Part shown: piece by piece, positions 28,860 through 40,455 of the stretch
Layout: each line of letters opens with the position of its first letter
How positions within the stretch are numbered: position 1 is the stretch's first letter
From: Alitta virens
Taxonomy: Eukaryota; Annelida; Polychaeta; Phyllodocida; Nereididae
Direction: 5' to 3'
Assembly (NCBI GenBank): GCA_932294295.1
Contig: OW028575.1
Coordinates: forward strand, 15,504,058-15,568,057
Length of the DNA stretch: 64,000 nt
Translations under genes and position numbers: made by a program
The notes under the pieces: generated by a model
What the model was told of the DNA's origin: nothing
Database searches by the model: none
What the model saw: only the letters and a program-made list of their open reading frames with translations

Positions 28860-29880
28860 GAATATATATTTGGAGGGAATGTCCCAGCGTGGCTTCGTAT
28901 TCATATCTAACAGGTGTCTCTTGAGATACGACATCATTCCACGAGATACCTCAGCCCGTCTCCGCTAGATTGGTTTTATTGCTGGTGAGATATTCTTGCG
29001 GGCTGAAAGACAGCAGGCTGATGTGCCCACAAACACGATATATTTGCCACCGAATTGCGATGAATGTGCTTTTATTTCAATATAGGACCAACAAGATGTT
29101 CTCTTATGCTGTGTGGCCATGAACGCCCCATGAACATCCCTTACTTGGCCATAAACATCACGCCATATTACATCCTCGCTGAGTTTTTTCTCTTCAAAGA
29201 CTGAATGCTCCCTCTCCACTCTTCCAATCACTACTTTATTAGGTTTTCGTGTCCATTTTAGCCAAGGACAGCCACCTCACCCTGGAGTCTTTAATCTTCT
29301 CCGTTTGTAATGCTGTTATAGTCGCAAACAAAATTTACCTTAACGAAGTTTAACTAATAGTTTTTGTCAAGGTATTGGGGCTTGGTGTTAATAACCCCAC
29401 CCCCTGGAGTCAGAAACTAATTATTGTGATTAATACATTTTTCCTCTTAATGCCTCTCTTTTATGCGTTTTAATGTGTTAAAAAAAGTTCTCCCTGCCTT
29501 GTTACACATTCCGTATCTCCCATTTGCATCGTTAAAAAACTTTCTTATACATTACAATTAAGTCATTTATATAAAAACGATGTCCTTGTTTTTGAATTTG
29601 TTTCATGCCAACGTAACATTGCATTTCTCACTTGGTGGCGTTGTATCGCACCCTCGCGTGAAATAATTGCATCACTTTTCTTTTGCTGGATGTAGCTTTT
29701 TGGATCTCTAAATTGGTTTTATGGGGCTCTGGAGGTTGATTTTAAGCCTTTAATGTGAGATATCACCAGATGTGTGCAAATCTCATGAGCAAAATCACAA
29801 GGCTCGTTGGCAGGAGATTATACTATATCATTCTCACTCGAGCCGTTAAATGCAATATACATAGATGGGGATGTTTTTTG
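28860..29880. promoter_or_regulatory. Candidate regulatory cluster
   Basis: Contains GGCCATAAACATCACGCC, TTTTATGCGTTTTAATG, CACCGAATTGCGATGAATG and CACCCTCGCGTG, with many Hox/Cdx-like TTTATG and TTTATT words and no tandem repeats. No coding signal. Resembles developmental enhancer DNA by composition only. Confidence 0.35.
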
Positions 29881-30348
29881 ACAGCTTTTATTGTAAGCTG
29901 GGTTCGTAGTTAAGATCTACTAGATTGTGTTCATGGCATAAAACTGAGACAGACAAAACAAGAAGTTCTTACAGCAGCTGTAAAAATGTTGATGAAGTAT
30001 CTTTTTCTCTTCATTTCACTTCATTATGAATGAGTTGTAAGTCACTTAAGACTTGTCTGTTGGATGTTTTGTTCATCTATAATTAAAATACTCCACAATA
30101 AAATCCAGTGAAGATCTGAAAATGCGAATTTGAATATGTCTCACTTTTCTTTTCTTTCAGTCCCATTGGCATGTCAGATTCTCTACTTTATCTGTCATTC
30201 GTAAAGGGTATCCAAAATGGTGTACTGCGAGAATGTATTATGGAGCATTGTGGCTGATAGTTTTACTGTGGTTTTAATCGTTCTTTTCATTCCAAATTGG
30301 GAAATGCCCCCCACCCTCCATCTTTGCTATGCGTTTTTTGTGATGTTA

Positions 30349-30478
30349 CAGCCGAATTCAAAGACTTGGCAACTAAAGTCTAGAGGACGTCATGTGAATC
30401 AGGATGCCAATGCATTGGCTGAGAGACTGTTTCACATGACGTCCTGTGAAGTTTTGTTTTCAAATATATGAAATTTGC
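30349..30478. mobile_element. MITE family A, copy 3 (short)
   Basis: The left end CAGCCGAATTCAAAGACTTGG is mirrored imperfectly by CAAATATATGAAATTTGC, with TA outside both ends. The interior GGACGTCATGTGAATC and TTCACATGACGTCC form a clean inverted pair. At 130 bases it is shorter than the other two copies. Open frames over it are spurious. Confidence 0.7.
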
Positions 30479-31759
30479 TATATTAGTTGTATTGACCAAC
30501 GAACTTTGGGAGATATGATATACACTCTTATATGCTCCATATGCATTAGTCCTTAGTTCAGACACCTTCAGTCCCCCTTTACTTGGGTCTGTTGTGATTT
30601 GGTAGAGGGAAACGTCACCCCAATATTTGTAGAGTTCAGAGAGAACCAGAAGAAAGGAAGCCTTATATGCAGCCTCACATTTGCACCTAAACCTCGTCTG
30701 GTCACTTGATGCAGGTCTTGTGCTTTTAGTCTGGTCAGTTGATGTGCCCTAGCGAATTGTAATGAAAACGGTGCCACTGGGCGAAAATAAGAGAATATAT
30801 TACGAAATTTCTCTAAAACTTAATGCATATTCCCAAAATGTTTTGTGTTTATTTATGACCATGAGATATCTGGCTATTCAATATGGAATATTTAAAAGCT
30901 CTGCATGTTGAAAAAGAGACTTAAAAACATCTAAACTTTCAAGTTATTGTTAGGTCCTATTGACTTTTTGGTGTTAGGGAGGTTCCATAGACACTTCAAA
31001 GGCTTTTTATTATGTGTTGATGAATAATATTGTGAATGGTTTATTTTTTTTGCTGAGTTTTATTAACATACGATATGGAAAGGGAAGATTTATGGTGAAA
31101 ATGTGAAATGTTTTAAGTCATTTAAATGCGTATTATGCTTTGGAAAAACACTCCAGAGCATGATGCTTATCTGGCCAGACTTCTTAGGGCTGAGATATGT
31201 TTGCCAATAAACAAACCATGCAGTTTTTCAGACACATATCAGTAGGCTCTTAAGCACATATCATTTGTCTTTTAGCACTTATTCGTTGGCTCTTGTGACT
31301 CTGCATACTATGAAAGGATGAACTAGGATTCTGAAACCTGCAATGTATTATGTATTTCCAAACCCATTGCTAGAGTGGTTAGGTATAGGTGTCTTTTGGT
31401 GATGGTGCATGGCAGTCAGTTGTCCTGTGCAGTAGCAGGGCATAAAATGGTTTACTTCCACGTGTGAAATAATCTGTATCAAAAGAAATATAGACAGATT
31501 GCCCTACATAATTTGCAAGCACATATAAACAGATGGAGATAAGCAGAGACAGGTTACCAAGATTGATTTGCTAATACCATCCCAAATGAAACTGGTATAC
31601 AATGTTGCTAGGCATATGTTCTATGGACATTGAATGAAAGATTGAACATTAGCCCATAAGTTATTATGGAACCAGTGGTCTTCATACACCAGCCTTTACT
31701 ATAGCCTGGTCAGTTTATGAGTTGAAAGTTATTACAGGCGGAAAGACTTGAGAAGGTTT

Positions 31760-32330
31760 TAGGAGTTAGTTTGGGCTGTGTGGCGCCATAAAGGTATTTC
31801 TGCATGAAAGTTGGCCAGCCTGTTTTGTTATGAGCTTATTCCTCATAGGTTTGTCATAATTTTGATGGGTTTTTTGTTGGCGTGCAAGGAGCCATTAGTA
31901 GCAGGCAGTGGCCCGAGAAAGCGTTTTATTATCAGCAGCATCTCTCTTCTCTGCTGGTTGCTGATGCGGAGGCTATGTGGGTGTAGCGGGCTCCATAGGA
32001 GTCCACTGGAGTGCATAGGAGACAGGGTGACTGTTTTGGGGCACGGCAGGCCTTGCATCGCGGTCCCTGGGCTAGAAACAAAGCTTGCCCCTCGGGCACC
32101 CAGCCTGTCCTATGTTGATTGGCCAAACAAAATTAACCAACAAATTGGCCTCATCATTGAGAGATTCATCTTCATGGCTGCTGCCGAGACAGGCCAAGGG
32201 GGACCAGGGACATGTTAAAGGGTCGTGTGACATTCAATCATGCTCTCCCAATTGCTTGCGTCGCGTCTTAAAGACAATGTCTCGCTCCTTGAGCTTGTAA
32301 TGGGGCCAGGCTGTTACGCTGCCCACATCA
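31760..32330. promoter_or_regulatory. GC-rich non-coding patch
   Basis: Markedly GC-richer than its surroundings. It carries GATTGGCC and ATTAACCAACAAATTGGCC words and open frames of up to 135 codons on the plus strand with overlapping minus frames. Those frames share no family resemblance and lack splice or start context, so composition rather than coding probably explains them. Confidence 0.28.
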
Positions 32331-32502
32331 TTTGGTACAGTTCTTATTTCTTTGCTTTTTGTAAACAGTCGATTGGTTAGGAACTTAGATTGTGTAATGA
32401 TGTGCTAGATATGTATCCTTTGACTGGCTGACTGTCGGTCTGTCTAGCAAAAAGGATAATACTGAATCCAAAATGGTGTACTGAATTGATGAAACAACAT
32501 GT

Positions 32503-32590
32503 GCTGTCTAGCTGGCTGTCTCGCTGTCTAGCTGCCTGTCTAGCTGTCTGCATGTCTGTCTAGCTGTCTGCCTGTCTGTCTAGCTGTCTC
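32503..32590. repeat. CTGTCTAG / CTGTCTGC minisatellite
   Basis: Roughly ten 8-base units of GCTGTCTA, GCTGCCTG and GCTGTCTG type, imperfect. A looser run of the same words lies at about 32430-32450. Confidence 0.85.
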
Positions 32591-35095
32591 AAAATAGATC
32601 GGACGATGTTGTTAAAATGTAGGAGTATTTAAATTTAAGGTCCCTGTCACTGTCATGATATTGTGTGGTACTTTTCACTCACGAGTAGCACAAACAAATA
32701 CGTAACTGGGGCAAATATTTACTTTAGACCTACACTCCAGGACACAGACTGAGGCAGTTCAGGACCCTTTGGCCTTCCCCTATTTGCTCTTACAAAACCA
32801 GTGGCAAATTTGTTGGACTCATGATTCATTCTTCAAATTCACGCTTTGAATGTTTACTTGTCAGATCATTGCATGAGATCGACACGTACAACAAACATGG
32901 CTGGCAATTTGTACCGAAGCCTTTGTGTTCCACTTTCACACCTTTTATTATGGACAGTGTCAGCCAGCCTCAAGGTTATGCCCAGGCCATTGTTATGAAT
33001 ACATAGTATACATACCATTAATACTATGCTTAAATTATATTGATATACCAAATGGCAAAAATCGTCTACATATTACTTGGGGCAATATTCATATTGCTGG
33101 TTATGTTCATGAATGCATGGTTTAAATGCTGCACACTAACAAAAGTACAGTTAGTTTCATTAAAAACGGCCTGTCAATTTGAACCTATTCAAAGCTAGAC
33201 AACTTCTACTATACGATGCTACCTGCCACTAAACGAAACTGTCTGGCTATAGCTGGCTACTCAAGCCGGATCTAAAAGTACATATTTTATGATATATTCA
33301 ATACATTTCTTACATTTACCAAGGTTTATATTTTTTTCAGTCAGCCGAATATTAGCTAGAAGTAGACAAAAGCAGGTGACTTTAGCTAATTATAGCTACA
33401 GCCAGGAATAGGTGGCTACAGCTGTCTAAAGTCGACCGTATTTTATGAAACTAACTGTAGTGTAGGCCTAAATATTACTTCTATCGTGGTGAAAATAGAG
33501 TTAATCTCTAAACTTATATTGGGGTAAAAAGTAAAGAGCTGCTTTGAAAAACAGGTTTGTTTGGTGGTCTTAGTTCCCTTTATTCAAGCATGTTGTATGT
33601 ATAACTAATTTATTTACTACACGAATATTAGCGAGTGTTAATTTTGACTGGTAGTCATAAAATGAATGACATATCAAGGCTAAAAACTAATATCAGGCTG
33701 CAGCTAAAATCTGCCAAGGAAACGATTTTGCGAATAAGAGCCCAAACAATGGCGTATGCGATATGGCTGTTCTAGTTTGGTAAGAAAAACTCGGGAGGGA
33801 AATTGCCCAGCGTGAATATGACATTGAATATGACATTCCAGGGCTAAATTGATGAAGGTCGTGATAATATTCACTATGAAGTCATTTACCTTCATATGGT
33901 TGGAATGTGGAAAACAAGACTGTACGAATAGCACTGGTGCTTTAAAAAAATTATTTACGAGTTGTTATATATCTTTATGTTGGTTTTTACTGGGATGTGC
34001 AGGTCACACTGAAACCAAGAGTATTTGAAGTGGCGAAAGATAGTCATAGAACATCGCTGTCATATCAGAAACTCCGGAATGCCATTATTAATTACAGCAG
34101 AATTGGAAACTACAGCATATTATATTTATGAAATCAAATCTGCTGCAAGATCTTGGATAGGTGATAGTTAATCTGACTACATTTTAATTGGTGAAATATG
34201 TAATTTGTGCCCAACTTTAAATCAATTTATAACCGAACTGCTGTTTTGGTAACAAATAGTGCCATTGGTGTTCGTATATTGAAAGCAGTGTTGATGCAGT
34301 TTAGTGCACGAAGCAATACCCAGGGAATTTGCAATAGAGCCAGGGTTATTGAGGATGTGCTGGGATTAATGTCATATAATTTATTGGCCAGGAGACACAT
34401 AAATCACAAGGGAAGATGATGAGCACTACGTCATGCACAGAATGACCGGCTAGCTGCTCTGTAAGCTCAACATGCTATTCATGCAGCGCATGCTTTGTTC
34501 CATGCACGGTGTTATAAACAAAGCTGGATGGAATAATGTGACAAACCAGCTCTCTTCGTGCATTTGAAATATGAGATTTAAGTGGGAATTGCTTTGTGTA
34601 CCATGGGGTTTGCGATATCTTTAGAAATGGAATATCTTATTGGGTTGCTTGCTTTTTAGTATGAGCCTTTAATGCAAGAAGCCAGAAGCAGTCATATAAC
34701 TTCCATGTCTGTAATTTTAGAAATATCTTGGTTATGAATACTGCTTGCTTAGTATTTAGGTTGTTAACAGGTTAGGTATGGATCCTGGCTGCGATTCCTT
34801 TCAAATTTCAAATTTGCTGAATCATAGTTGAAGGTTATTTAACAAGATATGGAATTCTCAAGGATATGCCTTGCAGGGCATAGTATTTCAGACATGATAA
34901 AATTGCTGAAGAAGTTCGATGATTATGGAAGTACACTATCCGAGTTTCAAATGCATCCTTAAATGCACGAAACACTTCTTAATGCAGAATCCAAGTTGGT
35001 CAATTATTGCAACGACGCCAGCGCAAAATATTATTTTTGATCCATCAATGTTGGTTGATGTTTCCTGATTCCTGGTTCATGATAATAAAACAATA

Positions 35096-35160
35096 TTCTT
35101 ATCTTCAAGAATCTTACTTGTAGCTGCCATGCTAACAAGTAGGATTCTTGAAGATAAGAA
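35096..35160. other. 26-bp near-perfect hairpin
   Basis: The left arm 35096-35121 (beginning TTCTTATCTTCAAGAATC) and right arm 35135-35160 (ending GATTCTTGAAGATAAGAA) are reverse complements over 26 bases with a single difference, and a 13-base loop lies between. In plus-strand RNA the one difference becomes a G-U pair. Pairing stops abruptly at the outer ends. It could be a small-RNA precursor, a young foldback, or a chance inversion duplication. Confidence 0.7.
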
Positions 35161-35246
35161 CATTTTTCATTATTACTTTTGAATTTTTAGTAATATTTTA
35201 TCAATATTTTTGGTTAGCTTACAATCAAATCGAATATTCAGCTGTG

Positions 35247-35287
<41 letters not shown>

Positions 35288-35327
35288 AGAGATAACGAGA
35301 TAAAGAGATAAAGAGATAAAGAGATAG
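35247..35327. repeat. (GATA)10 array grading into AAGAGATA-type repeats
   Basis: Ten perfect GATA units (35247-35286) are followed by five imperfect AGAGATAA-like units. The second motif probably arose from the first. Confidence 0.92.
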
Positions 35328-35407
35328 CTATGAAAAGTGCAGCCCTCTAAGGCAATTTCTTGCCGTTAGCGAGGGTTGATTGATGAGGTGAGAGAGAGAG
35401 AAGGAGT

Positions 35408-35520
35408 CCATCCATGTTACATTTACCCCATTTATGAGGTCTTTTACTTGCCTCAGCATAGACACTGAGTAGAAGGGACCGCCAATTTACCGTCTCATCC
35501 GAACGACATCCAGCTGGGAC
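35408..35520. repeat. Dispersed repeat S, copy 2
   Basis: The same block as at 26563, here extended by GGGACCGCCAATTTACCGTC and CATCCGAACGAC, which look like the 3' part of an interspersed element. Same orientation as copy 1. Confidence 0.5.
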
Positions 35521-35639
35521 GCAGCTCATGAAGAGCTTTGCCTGACATAATATGCAGAACCTGTCTCACTTCGGTGGCATTTTGTCTTAATAAACCTATA
35601 TATGTGATGGCTCTTGGCAAGTCAGTCTGAAGACTTGTA

Positions 35640-35663
35640 GAAGGAAGGAAGGAAGGAAGGAAG
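35640..35663. repeat. (GAAG)n microsatellite
   Basis: Six tetranucleotide units without interruption. Overlapping open frames on the minus strand (Ser/Phe-rich) are artefacts of this run. Confidence 0.9.
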
Positions 35664-36329
35664 AACTAAGGAACGATGCATGAAGCTCTTGCTCGAGTTT
35701 TTGGAGAAACTTTCTGTCTGAAATAAGAAGACAAAAGCCATTTATAAGGACACCATGACAAACAAAGAAGGGGAAAGGGATGGCCTGTAGTGTACACAGT
35801 GCAGAAGAAAGCAACTCCATGCATCCTGATCGTAACTACAGATTGGAAAAACACTAAGATGATTAAAACTCTGCTCCCTGAATCCCACTCTACAGAAAAA
35901 GGCTGTGTGGACTTAGTCTTTGAAGTTCTGGCTCCAGTTCCCTTCCTCTAAGACATAACTTGGTCCAATGTCATAAGGTTGGCACTGGGTTATTTATGTA
36001 TCACAAATGAAAGCAATACAAGGGAAGATAAAAAGCTGTTGTTCTCATGCAGCTGTTGGTGTATTTTCTCTACTGATTTAAATGTTCATGTTTAGTTCAT
36101 TGGTAAACTCTGTACTCTGCAATATGGAAAATAATAATTAATCTCTGTTCCCTAACAAAGGTTAGTTTGTTGCATGCTGTAAGTTTTCTGCTATTAATAC
36201 TATCCTCTGATAATCATTGAATATCTTTGTCAAACAATTACTACTCAAAATTATTGAACAATTGACTCAGAGACTTGATGGTTTATTCTAAGTTATGAGA
36301 AGCATTTTTGGCAATCAGTATGACTTCCT

Positions 36330-36780
36330 ATTGGCAGCATGCAGTGGTCTCCTGCCTCTAGGATAGCCCTGTCTTTACTAGGTGTTGAGATTTCCTCTAG
36401 AGCAGTTAGCAGGACGTATGTAGCCAGATCGTGTAGCCTTAGATGGAGGGTCTATTTTCTTGGGCATAAATAGGTGCTGCCGGCTCTGTGCTATGGCTAG
36501 CTATGGCTGGTTATAGGTGGGCGATAAACAAGAAGTGGTCGTAAATCGAGGGGCAAGTTGTCGGCCTATAGGGAACATCGTCCTTCGCCCGAGGTCGTAA
36601 AAATGGCGCAGGACCTGCGGAGGAGATTCTAGTGAGCCTTTTTGGCCCTGCACATGTTGCGTCCATGTCTGGTCAGCTAGTGGAGGCTACTCCGTTAGCT
36701 GGGCTATTGGCCTTGGAATTTGCTGGGTTCAGTGGCCTGAGCATGCTGCATACCTGTTTCAGGCCCTGTAGGCAGTATCG
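36330..36780. promoter_or_regulatory. GC-rich non-coding patch
   Basis: GC-rich with repeated TAGCTATGGCTGG-like words and CpGs (TTCGCCCGAGGTCG). No reading frame is maintained. Confidence 0.22.
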
Positions 36781-37153
36781 CTGTATGAGTAAAATAGTGC
36801 ACTGCTGGTGATGTGATGTTCATGAAGTTGCACATAATCAGATCAGCTGTGTTTATATTTTGAAAGCTTCTTGTCTTATGATATCTAGATCGATTGTTGT
36901 CTATGGTAAGAGAAATATCAATAACATATAATTTATATCAAATATATATACGCTTGGAGACTAGTCCTTCTTGAAGTTCACATATATTAAGTTTACAAGA
37001 TTATTTAAGAAGAAAGCCAAACTCATGTCAGCAAACTTACTGTCAGTTCTTCCAAATAGACTTGCGTTACACGTTACACGTAACTTTTAGTGTATATAAG
37101 AGCGAAGTCTTGGAATAATTCATGAGTTGTGTACTTTAGAGGGATTTTCCAAG

Positions 37154-37166
37154 CAGATGGCGCCAC
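37154..37166 (+). promoter_or_regulatory. Candidate CTCF-type site 2
   Basis: CAGATGGCGCCAC followed by CAGGGTCTGG. Same 13-mer as at 6364-6376 but in opposite orientation. A weaker relative, CCAGAGGGCGC, is at 41692-41702. Confidence 0.35.
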
Positions 37167-39251
37167 CAGGGTCTGGTTGGTGATGACAAGAAGTAGTCCC
37201 TAGGGGTCGCTTGAGTAGTGTAACAGAACTGATGAGGTTGGTCAGCACTTGTTCAAATGGGAATTGAAGACTGTGGTGACACTGAAGAGTTGTAGTGTCT
37301 CTTGTGAGCTACAGATCTTGTTATAGTGTAAATCAAGTGTTAAATTTAATCATTCGGTAGATTTTGTAGGACAACACAATACCTTATGAAGATGCACGTG
37401 TAGTTCGAACATTCTTTGACTTTGTTGTGGAGGGAATGCATTTTAAAAGTATTTGTGAGACACGTATCCCAATTCAACCTCTATCCGTCCACGTTTTGAA
37501 ACAGCAATAACATTGTGATCTCATCAAAGAAATCTGGTTAATGAACTTAATCGTATGGTCGCCACATGCTTGTTTGTGAGTTTGCCCTCTTCTGATCCCA
37601 TTCTATTGCTCCTCACCCCACCTAATTCTGAGGTAGACGCCTTTGAAAATTGAGTCAGGAGGTGTCCTTAGCTTGCTATAAGGCATAACGAAGTTCCCTC
37701 TCTTAGTCTCTGATGCACACAATAAACTTAGGCACTAAGGAACAGATATTGACCTAGATGTCACCGTATCTTTCAGTAAGACAATGTATAAAGACTACAC
37801 TGATTATCAGATACTTTACTTGATTATGAAGTTTCCATTCCTAAGTGTTGTTTGTGTCAGGAGGTCACGGTTAAATTGGTAAGAGAAATTGGTTATGCCC
37901 TTGATTGTCGAAGAGGCCTGGAAAACTTCCTGAAGTGTTATATGAATTCACATCTAGTAACAACTGCAAGTGATAATTCTACACGGAAAGTTCATGAATT
38001 ATTTGAGTGCTATTATGTGTACCGAAAAAATGTATACTGTACAAAACTACAATGCATGTGTATTGTAGCCATTGGTAGGCGTAATGTTATGCAGAAATAT
38101 TGCAGATATATGTCTTACGTATCTTTCAGTCTTTCGAAAGTATTAGAAAAAGGAAATCCCACATTTGAATCAGGATGCAGGGTTGCTGCTGCTGTTCCCA
38201 TCAATTGCAGGTCATTTACAGGGTATCGTCAATCAAACCATGCTGGCCATTGGGTTATCTGCTCATTTAAGGGCAGTCGTTTGTAACGAACCACCGTGTG
38301 TTCAGCATCCCAATGCCCACTGGACAGTTTACTGGGCAGTAAAGGAGTGAGGCAAGGGTCTCTTATTTTACCTTCACTTATTGTATTAGCAGGAGGCTGT
38401 TGGAAATGGAATCGTTGCAGCAGCATTACTTTTCAATTAAATTCACGTTTTGGTACCCCTCCCTGAAATGAGCATGTTTTAAAATGCATTATGCATTTGA
38501 TGCGGTTTTATATGGTATGCCTTTAGTCAAATTTGACATTATCTTCTCATGTTACCGTTTTCGGTTTGTTGAAACTTTCGCCATCACTGCATTCATAAAA
38601 ACCTTAAGTTTGCCGGGGTCTGTTTTTCCGTAGATATTCCGTGAGGACATTGACACTAAGGCTGACTGGGATGAAATGTGATAAAATGCAGAGAGCTCAG
38701 TGACCTGGAGCACTGGTGTCCAGGTGTTGGCTAATTGATTCTTCATTTAGATTCTGTCGATGTCTTCCCCAGGATGTTTAGGCAATGCGGGGCCATGTTT
38801 AGGGCCTGACAATCCAAGCAAGGTCTCTATATCTGCCCTTATGCCATGTATGCCATACTGAGGTGCATATTTATAGTGGGGTCATCCTAGTGGTCATCTT
38901 AAAGGGGGACACATCATAAGAAGTGTGCGTTGTATCCTATGGCTTTCCTATAGTACCCAACAGAGCACATCTATCTCTAGAGGGTTGCACAACACCTCCA
39001 ATGGGCTTTTTATGGGTATTCCCCCATACAACATGTTGTCCACGTCCACCATGTGAATGGAGGGTCAGTTATATAGTGAATCACGTGGCAGTCTTGTGGT
39101 TTACTGACCAAGGTCCCCGTGCTAATGTGATAGAACGAAGCAGAAGGTTTCAAAGAAAAAGTGGGTAGAACAGAGTTTCGTTTTAAAAGTTTTTACAAGT
39201 ACAAGAAGTCTGTTATGATAGCTTAATGGTAGAACGGCCGATGTTGATGGG

Positions 39252-39265
39252 CTTTCTTTTTCTTT

Positions 39266-39297
<32 letters not shown>
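39252..39297. repeat. T-rich low-complexity run
   Basis: Runs of T broken by single C bases. It yields a Lys/Glu-rich false open frame on the minus strand. Confidence 0.9.
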
Positions 39298-40378
39298 ACA
39301 AGGAACAGGCCTATTAAAGGTATTATTTTGTCTCAGTTTTAGGGTTTTTGATGAATGGTGAGTGCTCATGTTGGGCTCTTGACAGAGGAAATTTATGTTA
39401 CCCATTAGTCATAATGTAATGCAATAGTTAGGGCTCCTTGTTTTCCAGGGGTTGTTTAAATGATATTGTTCAGACACATATTTGTGTCATTCACAGTAAA
39501 ACTTAGTAAATCTATATCTACAGCAACAACAGGATAGATCTCAGGCAACTACACTGTACAATCTGTGCATCTAATGCCATTACAGATACAGGTATAAAGA
39601 TGCTTCTCCAAACATCTCCAGACAGAGCAATTGTGGGAAGCAAACTGCTGGAGGTTTGGCCCTGGACAAAAGTGTTTTGCAGTGGCCCTGTGTCACCCTA
39701 ATGCCAGCCTAATGGTCTAATGTATAACTGTAGGGGAATATTGGAGGTGCTGCTGCAGGTGTGATTAATGGTTAGTTGTGGAGGGGGACGTGTCAGAAAG
39801 CCATTAGTTGGGACACTATGTGAATTTCACAGTCATAGATTGGTCCAAATAAAGCCTCCAGTATCCATCAATTCACTCCCCTGTTTTTTGCCAACACACA
39901 ATACACTGCGGATGGTCCTGCTGCAGGTCTTGCATCACATTATCCTCAATAGATGACAAATTACTTGTGCAATGGATGACTGCTTCTATGGCAATTGGGC
40001 CATACTCAAAAGGGCTAACGAGTGGCTAAGTGGTTACAGGCGATGAATGCAGCATAGCACAAGACTCTGGAGAATGTAGTTACTTAGCTTATGTTTTGAA
40101 CCCATGATATTATGTTTTGCAACGTGCATATCAGATTTTTAAAGGCATTCTTCATTTACGTCCAAGAGATGTGCATCAGATATTAGCTTAAATTATCTTT
40201 CAAACTAAAGCCACTGCAGTTGTGTATATGTGTGTGTTTGCAATATATACTTTATTTGCAAAATTTCCTTTTTTTGTGTGCAAATATTTCAATATTCTTA
40301 AAGCTAATTTGACAATGACAATAAGTTTTGTCTTCTTGGCCTTTATTTGACCATAATGTTGGCTTCTTGTATTTCCAG

Positions 40379-40455
40379 ATTTGATGTGGCAGCTGTACAT
40401 GGATGCTTGTCTTGAGAGGCTCATCATGAAAGGCCCCTACATCCTATGTCAGATT
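40379..40455 (+). CDS. UTP6: Isolated upstream exon of UTP6
   Basis: This 77-base exon is preceded by the acceptor TTGTATTTCCAG and followed by the strong donor GTGAGT. It encodes LMWQLYMDACLERLIMKGPY and a few more residues, matching the MWKCY..CLERF segment of vertebrate UTP6. It ends in phase 0 and the next exon starts in phase 0 with RLDKT, as expected. The exon is too short to stand out as an open frame and would be missed without homology. Its first two bases complete a codon begun in an unseen upstream exon. Confidence 0.85.

Larger units (their letters stand above)
14086..30348. other. Non-coding tract with regulatory-like patches
   Basis: Apart from the patches at 19950, 22030, 23300 and 28860 and the repeats listed, this is AT-rich sequence with no coding signal. 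I looked for UTP6 N-terminal HAT motifs here and saw none I could defend. Confidence 0.55.
30479..40378. other. Non-coding tract leading to the first visible UTP6 exon
   Basis: If UTP6 reads through as the exon at 40379 implies, this is intron. It contains the hairpin at 35096, GATA and GAAG arrays, the minisatellite at 32503, and GC-rich patches at 31760 and 36330. The longest frame, 37852-38286, has no recognisable domain and lacks a matching donor. Confidence 0.55.

Noticed and set aside
31811..32218. 135-codon open frame in a GC-rich patch
   Set aside because: Overlapping frames on the minus strand are equally open; GC-rich composition lowers stop frequency. No family resemblance.
35247..35327. 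CRISPR-like regular repeats
   Set aside because: Plain GATA-type microsatellite without spacers, in an animal genome.
37852..38286. 144-codon open frame on the plus strand
   Set aside because: Longest frame in the left part, but it has no recognisable domain, its Cys/Tyr-rich composition follows local AT content, and no splice or UTP6 match was found.
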